Assembly (NCBI GenBank): GCA_963281155.1
Contig: CAUJLY010000002.1
Location: 3,038,001-3,102,000, forward strand
Reading direction: 5' to 3'
DNA from: Rhabditophanes sp. KR3021
Lineage: Eukaryota; Nematoda; Chromadorea; Rhabditida; Alloionematidae
DNA: 64,000 nt
Shown one piece after another: positions 44,875 to 55,011 of the stretch (the first letter of the stretch is position 1; every line of letters begins with the position of its first letter). Under the pieces are notes generated by a model. It was not told the origin of the DNA and searched no databases. It saw nothing but the letters and a program-made list of their open reading frames with translations. The position numbers and the translations under genes are program-made.

Positions 44875-47800
44875 TTATTGTCTGTTCGTTATTTCATGAT
44901 GAATACTATAAATAGACAACGCTCTGCTATACCCTATAGCTCTATAAAAATCCTTATTATACAAAGCTTCTGGTGTTTGAAATTGAAGACCTGCATTGCT
45001 ACAAGTATTATAACACCCTCGTGCAATTTTAAAAGCTTTCTCATGTTCTCCAACTTGAATCAAAGCCGCAGAAACGGCGTATGAAACACCTATCCAACAT
45101 TCATCAGCTTGAATATGTGTTCTATCAATTTCACCTTTAGCTGTCATGCCTAAACATATAAGTATATAGGTATGAGTTTAAGTATGGGTAATAGATTAAG
45201 TGGTATGGATAATTTACCCATTTTTTACAAATATTTATACCATGCCTATGTATAATGAAACCAAGTATATTACTTTGGAGAGACTGAAAACAGAAACAAA
45301 AGTTTTTACGATCATTTATGGGAGTTCTTGAATGCAAAGCTCCGCAAAGGGTATTTAAGCGGAAAGGAACTAATGATGCTTGAAGACTTTGGAACAACAT
45401 CAAAACTAGTCTAAGTTCAGTATATTAGTAAATATAATGAAGCGATATCTCGTTGCAAATTCTGTAGAAACTATTAATCTATCAAAAGGCATTATTTCAG
45501 ATCCCGTTTTGAATCTTTTACTTACCAACAAATAAAACTGATGGGTAGTTACTTAGAAGAGGGATTAATTAATGTTAAGGAGTTAGACGAAACAAAAGAA
45601 ACTAAAAAGTTACAAGCTAGGGCTGCCAAGAAATCAAAATTAACATCTGCCTTTAAATGCCATCACTGTGGAGAATGTTTTAAAACTGAATGTGTTCTTG
45701 CTGTCCACAAGGGAAAGGGAGCCTGCGAAGAGTCAATGGATATTGCTGAAACCTTCAATCAAGAGAAAGCTGCTGCGTATGTTTTAGATTCAATCAAAGT
45801 GAAATATGACGACGAAAAGGGTTATTTTGTCTATCCACTAATCAATCCAAGAGTTGTGCATGACAGCTGGAGCGAAGCAGGAGTCAAGAAAACGATTCAC
45901 TACATTGGGAAGCTGACGATAATAACGCTAGAATGTCGACTCGCAGATCAAAGTTTAAGCATGCTGTTGACCTAAAAATGTTGTTCTACCGAAAGGAAGA
46001 CCTCATTAACAAAGTTGTTCGGATGAGTTATTGGTAATAAAGGCATCATCGTGTTAAAGAAGTAGCGTAGAACGTGGAATCCATCCTCATTGACACTCTT
46101 AGACCACAACTCACAAACTCTGCTCCGGAAAGCCCTCATTTGATGAAGTCCATCAAATGTCCAAAAATGAATGGTGAAGTAACAGATCTTATCCTAGGAG
46201 AATTCTTTGAGGTTAATAATGATATTGAAAAAGTCAATTATTTCCTATTTTCTTCAAAAGCTTAATTTGAATGTTTTTAATAAACCATACCATTGACTAC
46301 ACCACTTTCTCCGTTTTTAAAACGAGCGCAATTGAATTTGTAGACATTGTTTAAAGCACTTTTTACTTTTTCTTCTGGTAAGATTGAATTGGCTAGGTCT
46401 TTATTTACACTACGCAGAAACCAATAGCCACATAATCCATCAGCCATAATTGTTGTTTTGCTGTCTTTAGATTCATCGAAGTTAAAATAGGTTCCGTTCC
46501 AAAGTTTATTGAAAACCAATTTAGCTTTTTCCAAAGTAATTGTTAAGCTTTCAACATTTTCAGTATCCCCCATTTCTTTAGCCATTTCAACAGTACAAGC
46601 TAGAGATGCAAGCCACAACGAGCCGCAATATGAACTACAGCCACTCATGGCCCATGCATCATAAGTTTGATCTGCAGTGCCAAAGTTCTCGATCATGCCA
46701 TCGTTATTGATATCAAATGCTTCCAAACTTCCATAAATCAAGGCAAGTACCTTTGGATAAACAAATTCCAAATATGACTTATCCTTGTTTCTTAATTGCA
46801 AATAATTTCTATATGATGACATAACAAACTTCAGATTCAAATCTTTCCAATCTGCAGTGTCGTGCATCACATATGCATTTGTATTTAAAAATGGGTCATA
46901 CTTTGTACACGCAGGATTTCCCAAATCATGTGGAATCCTTAAAGCTTGTTATGAATGACTTAAATACCAATATTTACCTGTTACCAGTTTTAACTGACGC
47001 CAATTTATTCTCCATGTAGTATTTTGTTTGACGACCATCAACTCTCTCAACTTGGTCCGTAAAATCGCAATTAACACTATGTTCAAGATGTGGAAACAAA
47101 GCAACTAAAGCAAAAGATGCGTAAAAATGCACGTCATAAGTAAGAGTTAATCTGTATTCCCAACTTTCTTGATAGGCAAAACGACCGTATTTTTTAAACA
47201 CACCGGCAGTATAGTCACTAATGGACGTTTCATCTGTAGCCCAGGATTCATCGTACTCAAACCAAGTACTTCCACCATCTACTAAATAGTAAGCTTCATT
47301 TATCAATGCACTTTTAAAATCTTCAGGGAAAAGGTTATTTTTTAAAATTGGATTTTGCCATTCATCAATTAAATTTTCCCAATTTTGCACATTTTCAAAG
47401 GTATAGCTAATTAATTCAATTGTTCCTTCGTACTCTTTACTGAAAAATTGACTGTACCATCTTTTGTTAAGACGTCCCTTGTTACCAAATTTAACTAAAG
47501 GCATATGCCAAACAAGAGAAAATTCAACGCTTTCACTAATACTATTGGCTTTAACCATTTGTTTAACACAAACAGCTACGCCAAGTTCTAATTTATCGGT
47601 CACATCTTCAATATCTTCACTTAATTCGCCATTTTCCTTTAATTGGTCCCATAAAGTCGACCCATCTCCACTAGGATTAAAACTTTTGCAAATTGAAACT
47701 GTTTGTTTATCAGATTTTATTTCCGTTGCAAGGCCATATGTGCATTCCATTTCGTGGATCATGTTTTTCAAAAGAACACCCGAAATTTTATCTTTTGTTA

Positions 47801-49027
47801 TGATTTCACTACTACAGACACTTTCTCTTTGTCTAGATTTAACGCCAGTCCCATTGCGCCAAGTAAACGCAATCGATACGTCCAAATCGTCATTTGAATT
47901 ATTTAGAACATCAAAAACAAAAACTGATGACGGTAAACTTGAATCCTTGTAATTATGTGGTATGAAAGGTGAGATTTGTTTTACAACAACGACAACATTG
48001 CACTCCTTGATGTTATATCTTGTCCATGAACGTGGGTGAAGGCCAGAGTAATCTAAATCTTCCTCAGGAAAAAATTCCCATGAGTTTAAAGTTGTCTTTT
48101 TGGTTCGTCTTAATGGAACAGCACACAACACCTTCTGGTAAATAGTTGAACCATTTTTCTTTATTGAAATGATGAATTGGTTAGCCTTCACTAATTTTAC
48201 TTTTTGTTCAACAATACCACTAAATTGGTAAAATATTAAATAAATAATCACTTTTGTTTTAATACTTTTGTTAATGAACATCTTATTTATAAAATGACCC
48301 ATAGCGAAACAATTTAATATTCATTAGGTTACCCTTAATTTGATATATCTTAAATATGATTATCCTTCCCAAACATTACGGTCTTAATGAATATTTACAG
48401 AAACCTCCTCTGAAATCCCGACCAATCGACCCACATCCGATTCCTCCAATAGGTACTCCGTAGTAGGGATGATGGACATATGGATTAAACCCATTTATAA
48501 ACAAAGTTTCTCTTTTATTGTAATTCTTCAGCCATAAACCGAGGTATCTTAAGGCAAATGGTAGTTGCTTGATACACTAAAAAAGATTAATTTGAAGGAT
48601 TTAAATTTGCACTTGCCTGAAGTATTGGTGGTTTTGTAAACGGAACTCTGTGGTCAGTTGGTTTCTTACTTCCTTTTGCTTTCCATCCATAACCCACATT
48701 AAAGAAGTCCAGATCAAAATATTTATTATCCGTTTTAGAATTACGAATCAAAACCACGTTATCTAGATCATCAATTAAAACTCCATTCTGAAAGTCATTC
48801 ATTGTATCTTTAATACCATCAAGTTCTTTGGCATCGCCAAGGCGACTAAAACTCGAAGAAAATGACGAAGATGCGGCTAGACCAGCATCATCGGAAACAT
48901 TGTTTAAATCTTCTGTTTGCGTTGAGTCGTTATCAGCATTTATCAATAAATCGTAATTTGCTTTTAAGGAAACTGCTGGATTGACTTTTAAAACTTCAGA
49001 TTCAATGCATATATCAGTCAGCGTCAT
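44875..49027 (-). CDS. Non-lysosomal glucosylceramidase (GBA2, GH116)
   Basis: Hydrolyses glucosylceramide to glucose and ceramide at the cytosolic face of ER/plasma membranes. Exons: 49027-48617, 48576-48380, 48219-46978, 46937-46291, 45149-44875; together 923 residues, close to human GBA2 (927 from memory). Landmarks: [43 protein letters not shown]-type region ([14 protein letters not shown]), [17 protein letters not shown], and [20 protein letters not shown] with [11 protein letters not shown] near the end. Catalytic-type acidic residues (the ECW-like and [12 protein letters not shown] sites) are present. Intron 1 (48616-48577) has a GC donor, CAG|GCAAGT. Intron 4 (46290-45150) contains an antisense zinc-finger gene remnant. 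No break in the coding exons. Confidence 0.93.
45237..46265 (+). pseudogene. Antisense intron-nested C2H2-type gene remnant, family member B
   Basis: Fills most of GBA2 intron 4 on the opposite strand. Coding-like parts in order: [42 protein letters not shown], then the longest intact frame 45541-45975 with a zinc-finger-like segment [10 protein letters not shown]...[13 protein letters not shown], a frame change to [20 protein letters not shown], and a C-terminal block ending [14 protein letters not shown] ... LILGEFFEV. At least one stop and four frame changes separate these. The zinc-finger and the VES/CIL block resemble copy A at 18.4-19.8 kb. Function unknown. Confidence 0.5.
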
Positions 49028-51163
49028 ATTTATTCTAGTCCTACCAAAAGGGGATGCAAATAGATCAATTTAATGAATGCTAAAATTAAAATTTGGTTTA
49101 GTCAAAAAATGTTACATTATTACGAAAAATCCTACAAAACAATAGAGCGTTCATAATTTTGCATATTAAGGAGAACAAAGTATTCTTACAAATGGCCAAA
49201 AATAGCTAAGAAATAAAATATTTTTAAATAAGCACTGACAATTTTTATGAAGGAATGAATAATGTGTATAGATAGAAATTGCATGTATTTTCCATTGAGG
49301 AGTAAACTATTCTAAAAGTTTCGTTTTATGTAAATAAAGGCGCTTCAATTTATGTTAGTAATTATTATTTGATATAACATTATATTATACTGAGTATTAA
49401 ATATATTTAATGAGATATACAAATTAAATTTACATTGCAAAATTATTAGATATGACAAGTTGACCTAGTTCGAGAGAACTTTTATATATTTTGTTAGAGC
49501 TTAAAAATTGATGTTTCGAAAAACCGCGATTGGCCAAACATTTACTTTTTATTATTTTAACCTCTTTAAATACGACATCTCCATCCTTTATGTTTGCAAA
49601 CACCAGCTATCCAAGTTGTAGAAGGCTCTATTGGTCTACAAAATGTAACAAAACATTATGCAATGTAAGCAACAAAAATTAACTCAAACTCTCTTATAAA
49701 GCCAGTTTAGACAGTGCGAACGTGAAGATGTTAACAGCTGTAATGAAGCAACTACAGCTTTACACAAGTTCATCACAATCTTTTCTACAAAAGCTACAAA
49801 TTATTGTTCTTAAAAAATGATAAAGTATGTTTAAATTTACTTTGCATTCTTATTTTACAACTATCCGGCTTCCACATATATCAATCTTTAATAGTAAGTA
49901 AATTTTCTTTATTTACTTAAATATATACACGATAACTAGATAAAACATTTGTCCTAAATGTTTGCTTAAAACCGGAAAAATAATAAGCCAAAAAGATCAC
50001 GTTAATTTATTTGGTGAAAAATCACTTGATTACGTTATATTTAACAAGTGTTATTTATTTAGGATGTGAGAATTGAGAACATTAAACAATATTCCACAAG
50101 ACACAGATATTAATTTTGAATAAATAAATAATACTAATGTTGTACTCTGTTAAGAACTCAAAAATAGGTTAGGATGTTCTGAACTTGTACATACAATAAC
50201 TAAATTCGTACACAATTGTTATTATAATAGAATGTAGTTAAAGTTGTTATAAACGCAAATCTTAAAAACAAGAATATATCGAAGACTAAATGATATAATC
50301 AATTGGCTGCTCACTATTATTTGAACAGCTGGTATCAGATTCCTTATTATTCAAACATATAATTTAAACTTATAATTCAATATTTATATTAATAATTTTT
50401 AAATATAGAATATGACAATCAAAATCAAATATGTATGACATGCTAACAAATGTGTGGAAAATATGTTAGGAAGTAATTTTAGAACCAAGACTTTTATTCA
50501 GCGTTAAAGAAAGATTAAATAGCATCTACACTATACAAAGTGTGTGTGGCAATAAAAGTTTTTTATTTAAAAATCAAAATGAATGATGTTACTATTAGTA
50601 ATATATCAAATAAAACAGTTAAATGTAATCCGCAAAGTCTCCGTATTTGAATTTTAAGTTTTAAACCACGAATTTTATCAAAAATGAAGAAAACGTTTTC
50701 CCTGAGTTTTATGTTTAATGTTGTTGACTAATACTCTAATTTGATACTTAAAAATATTTAGTTCACAAAACTAACACCTATGCATTTTAGCAAAACGAAT
50801 TAAAACTATACATTTATTTTACAGACGTCTGTTTGGAAACAAAACATAATAAATCACATTCCATGTAGTTTTAATGTTAGCTACAATTTTGAAAGTGTCT
50901 GGTGTTTTTGCTTGGATTCAAATAACATTATATATTCAAAGCAAAGGTTATTTTTAGGATGTTTGAGATATTTGATGAATTGAAGATTGATTTGACAAAA
51001 TGATCCTAGTGAGATGTTTGGAATACAGTAGTTTGCTATTTAAAAAAGACATAGTATTTACATGGTAAACCAATTATTTTGTTATCTACATTATACAAGA
51101 CATCATATTCTTATCAAGGTAAAAATATACTGGTCATTCACTATCAATTTAATTTTAGATATA
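49028..51163. other. Intergenic, nothing recognised
   Basis: About 2.1 kb between the GBA2 and DHODH starts (divergent genes). AT-rich, stops in all frames. A short open leader at 51062-51118 ending GTAAAAATA could be a non-coding first exon of DHODH; spliced at 51159 it does not stay in frame, so translation should start at 51164. Confidence 0.5.
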
Positions 51164-53023
51164 ATGAGACAAGCTACTGCTGGGCAACAATTTATTAAAT
51201 TGATGCGTGAAGGTATGCTACCTACTATTATCGGCGGAGGAACACTTTTTGTTGGTCTACAACTAATTACAGGCAGTGAACGGTTTCACAACGAAGTAAT
51301 AATGCCCCTAGTTCATAAATACGTAGATGGAGAAACAGCACATAAAGCAGCTATAATGGCATGTAAATTGGGCCTTTATCCAAGATATGGCTTTAATAGA
51401 AAAGAGTACGACAACTTGGCCAGTTCTGTTTTAGACAAGCATTTTAAAAATCCATTAGGAATTGGGGCTGGGTTCGATAAGCACGGGGAAATTATTGAGA
51501 ATATGTCCAAAATGGGATGGGGATTTGTCGAAATTGGATCAATTACTCCTGCTCCTCAGGACGGAAACCCAAAACCAAGGCTATTTAGACTTTTAGAAGA
51601 CAAAGCTGTTATCAATAGATATGGCTTTAATTCGGAAGGAGGGGAAGCTACTTTGGCTAGAGTCAAAAAAGTATCGAGAAGTAATGATTCTGTCCCATTT
51701 GGCATTAACCTGGGTAAAAACAAGAGCCAGGCAGATGCCAGTGCTGATTATATTATGGGCATGAAAACGTTTGGCCAGTATGCAGATTATATTGTTATGT
51801 AGGATAACATATATTTAAACTGAGTTAATTAATTTTTGCAGTAATGTCTCAAGTCCTAATACCCCTGGTTTACGGTCCCTTCAATCCAAAGAAGAGTTGA
51901 GTAAAATTCTTGCCTCAGTTAATCAAGAAAGAAACAAAATTAAGGCAAATAATGAGGCGTCACCCAAATTGATTCTTAAAATCGCTCCTGACTTGATTAA
52001 AGAAGATTTAGTTGATATTGCAAATGTTGTTTGTAACAAAGAATTCGGAGTTGACGCACTAATTGTTAGTAACACCACAATCTCTCGCCCTCAATCTTTA
52101 AGCAGTGAATTTAAAAAAGAAGTTGGAGGCTTGAGTGGAGCTCCATTAAAAGAATTAAGTATCTCTTGCATTAGCAAAGTCTATCAACTAACAAATGGAA
52201 AAATTCCAATTATTGGATGCGGCGGCATTGAAAATGGTAAATCAAGAAGAATTAAAAAAATTAAGATACAATTATTGATATTGTGATCCTTTTCCACAGC
52301 ATTCCTTCCATACCGATAGTGAAGTCAAAAGATAAAGAGTTTTCTCCTCATCAAAAACTATCCTTACTCCATTTTCTTCGTATTTTTCAAAGAGAGCATA
52401 GTAACATCACCAAATTTTGATACTTTGATACAATTGGGGCAACCTGTCTCACTTTGAGTTCTTTTTGCACAATAGACGCATACTGTTTTAGGAATATCTC
52501 ATTAGTGCAAACGAAGCAAGCTTTGTTTGAAAGTAACTGCAAATTGCTAACTACTCTATCACGACAAGAGAATCCTTGCAAAGTTGATCATAAATTACTT
52601 ACTTTTAGTCATCAATTTTTACAATCACAAACAATTTTATTTCCGCTGCAAAAACTGCACCCAGTAATTACCTTATTCCCTCCAAAATAAGTTTATCTGT
52701 TGGGAAGTGTCATTTTGTATAAGTGTAATTTACTTCTATTTGGCGGGAATTACTTTGGTCTAAATTATGATTTATTATATAATAATTATGGAACTATTTT
52801 AGGCCAAGATGCTTATGACAAGATAAAAGCTGGAGCTAGCTTAGTCCAAATTTACACTGCCATGGTCTACCAAGGGTTTCCAGTTATTGGGAGAATTAAA
52901 CGAGAATTATCCGAGCTAGTCGAAAAAGATGGATACAAATCAGTTACAGAAGCTGTAGGAGTAAATAGCAAACTTTTTATTGAACAAACAAGGAATAGTG
53001 AAAAAAAATATTGGTTTTGGTAA
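51164..53023 (+). CDS. Dihydroorotate dehydrogenase, class 2 (mitochondrial)
   Basis: Oxidises dihydroorotate to orotate in pyrimidine synthesis, passing electrons to ubiquinone at the inner mitochondrial membrane. Exons 51164-51798, 51842-52236, 52803-53023, phases correct, 416 residues. The N-terminus has basic residues then a membrane helix (MLPTIIGGGTLFVGLQLITG). Conserved core: NPLGIGAGFDKHGE, FVEIGSITPAPQDGNPKPRL, INRYGFNSEG, FGINLGKNK, INVSSPNTPGLR with the catalytic serine of class 2 enzymes, LKIAPDL, SNTTISRP, GCGGIENGQDAYDKIKAGAS and QIYTAMVYQG. The start was set at 51164 because the upstream frame would need an intron retained. Intron 2 (52237-52802) hosts an antisense cysteine-rich remnant. 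Confidence 0.93.
52273..52712 (-). pseudogene. Antisense cysteine-rich gene remnant in DHODH intron
   Basis: Minus-strand coding-like pieces in changing frames inside DHODH intron 2: GCSFCSGNKIVCDCKN, an acceptor CTTTGCAAG, FSCRDRVVSNLQLL...KACFVCTNEIFLKQ, then VYCAKRTQSETGCPNCIKVS in another frame, then YALFEKYEENGVRIVFDEEK...WKECCGKGSQYQ with a stop at 52273. Four CxxC pairs suggest zinc ribbons. At least three frame changes. Not recognisably related to copies A-C. Confidence 0.4.
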
Positions 53024-53028
53024 AGATA

Positions 53029-53739
53029 TTATGATTTTCCGAAGGAATCGAAAAATGACGATAAACCGGAAGAAGATTGCTCGGCTTGTTGTTTCTGCAT
53101 CATCAGCTGCAACTTTGAAACGTTCTTTTTGGTCTTCCCATTGGCGATTCCTCTTGTGTCTATTGGTACTATTGGACGAACTTCTTTTTTGTTCGTTGCC
53201 TCATTTTTCAATAAACTTTTGTTATCCATCGTTTCGCTTTTTTGTACAATCTTGCTTGTTGACTGCTCTTTGCTATCAGCTATTTGTCCCCCCTTGGTTA
53301 ATGTTAATTTTACAATCGTATCGATAAGAACTTTCCTTTGAAATTGAGGAAGACTCGCTAATTTGATAATTTGTTTACATCCTTTGCATATCGCTTCCAC
53401 ATCCTTCGTTTTGCGTTTTTTAACAACCCTAAGGCCAATTAAGTTCTCACTTAATACTACATAGCAATTCTGGCATTGAACTTTCTTAGCTGCAAACTTG
53501 TTTGTTCTGAATAGATCCTAAACAAATAACCGATAAATTGTTATCAACACAGTCATACTTACATAGGATATCTTGTTGGCGTTAAAGGAGAGTTGTGATC
53601 TCAAAATGGGTGGCAAGGAGGACTTAGAGCTTAGATTTCTCAAGAAGTTTATTGTTTTTTTATCGGTAGAATCCTGTGCAGCAATTAGCAACGCTTCACT
53701 GTTGCTGACGTTAGAAGTAAAAGCAGCGTTACGTTTCAT
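53029..53739 (-). CDS. Zinc-ribbon protein, possibly RNase P/MRP-related
   Basis: Two exons joined in phase: MKRNAAFTSNVSNSEALLIA ... SFNANKISY from ATG 53739, then DLFRTNKFAAKKVQCQNCYV with VVKKRKTK and VEAICKGCKQIIKLASLPQF, and a Lys/Ser-rich tail. The paired cysteines (CQNC ... CKGC) separated by a basic stretch, after a helical N-terminus, resemble Rpp21/RPR2 or the C18orf21-type family; this is a weak resemblance. The stop is 5 bp from the DHODH stop (convergent). It is divergent from TSR3, 129 bp between starts, so two rRNA-linked factors may share a promoter. Confidence 0.6.
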
Positions 53740-53868
53740 AGCAGATAACAAAATGATAATCAAAGACACACTTTCCCAAACCTTTTTAAAGTTTCGCTGT
53801 AAAATTTTGAAACTACTTCTATACTACATCTTGATTTATTCTAATTTTCTCTAAACTTGGTTGCTACG

Positions 53869-54660
53869 ATGAGAAGACATAAGAAAGGGCAGTTTCCTAC
53901 AAAGAGTAACAACAAACCACAACGTGGACAAAAGGAGCGAGATTACGACGCACCTGTAGAAACAATTCAATCGTCAAGTGGTGAAGAATCAGGGGAAGAC
54001 GTACCAGATGAAGAAAATGACATTGATGAGAGTGTAGATCACACCACATTTAAGATGCCATGTGTACTGAGAATGTTCGACTACAACCAATGTGACCCAA
54101 AAAGATGTTCCGGCAGAAAGTTGATGAGATTCAATCTAATTGAACATCAAAAGTTTACCAACAAATTTCCTGGCTTAGTATTATCACCAACTGGGACTTC
54201 CACGATTTGTCCAAATGATCGTGATTTCATTATAAACAATGGTCTAGCTGTGGTTGATTGTTCATGGAATGAAGTTGACAACACTCCTTTGCATAGAGTT
54301 AAGGCCCAAGAACATAGATTGCTACCTTTCATGATTGCAGCTAATCCCGTAAATTACGGAAAGCCTTGTAAATTGACATGTGTTGAAGCACTAGCTGCAG
54401 GATTATACATTATTGGAGAGCGTGAAGCCGCCAAAGTAATTATGTCCAAGTTTAAATGGGGTCTCAATTTCATCGAAATGAATAAGGAGCCACTAGAAAT
54501 TTATACGAGATGTAAAAGTTCGAACGACATCATTGAAGCACAGAACAAGTATATCCAAAAAATCACCAAGGAGTCCGATGACAATAAAAATCAACCAATG
54601 GATCTTCCTCCTGGATTTAGTGATGAAGAATACGAGGAGGAATCTGAAGAGGAGAAATAA
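53869..54660 (+). CDS. tsr3: TSR3, 18S rRNA aminocarboxypropyltransferase
   Basis: Transfers the aminocarboxypropyl group to a conserved uridine of 18S rRNA in late 40S maturation. Single exon, 263 residues from ATG 53869. Core motifs: DYNQCDPKRCSGRKLMRF, FPGLVLSPTGTSTICPNDRD, GLAVVDCSWNEVDNTPLHRV, RLLPFMIAANPVNYGKPCKL, CVEALAAGLYIIGE. An acidic tail (YEEESEEEK) follows, as in other TSR3 proteins. The basic/acidic N-terminus is low complexity. Confidence 0.95.
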   Translation: MRRHKKGQFPTKSNNKPQRGQKERDYDAPVETIQSSSGEESGEDVPDEENDIDESVDHTTFKMPCVLRMFDYNQCDPKRCSGRKLMRFNLIEHQKFTNKFPGLVLSPTGTSTICPNDRDFIINNGLAVVDCSWNEVDNTPLHRVKAQEHRLLPFMIAANPVNYGKPCKLTCVEALAAGLYIIGEREAAKVIMSKFKWGLNFIEMNKEPLEIYTRCKSSNDIIEAQNKYIQKITKESDDNKNQPMDLPPGFSDEEYEEESEEEK

Positions 54661-55011
54661 TTTTTATGTTGTTAATTTGTTGTTTGTTAAAATGAAAATA
54701 AAAATAAAAATTTTATTACCTATAACACACATCTCGTCACACACGTATTTCTCAATTTAACCTACTATTTCATAAATTTCCCAAACTAAAACAAGTTTTA
54801 TAATGATAGCGATCAAATTTCATTCAATTAAGGTATTGATAGACAAATTGTTATGGGAAGTTGGTGACAATATTTAATAATTAAGAGTCATCGTTTTTTG
54901 TTATTTGTTTAAGAACAAAGATATTATTTCACAATTACTAGTATTTATTTGTTTAAATTAATTTAATTTTTTCAACCATTTATTATTTTTAATTTTTACA
55001 AATACTCCAGA

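Noticed and set aside
52273..52712. Adding the DHODH-intron remnant to the A-C family
   Set aside because: It shares only generic CxxC pairs with them and lacks the E-x-x-E-C/S-IL block.
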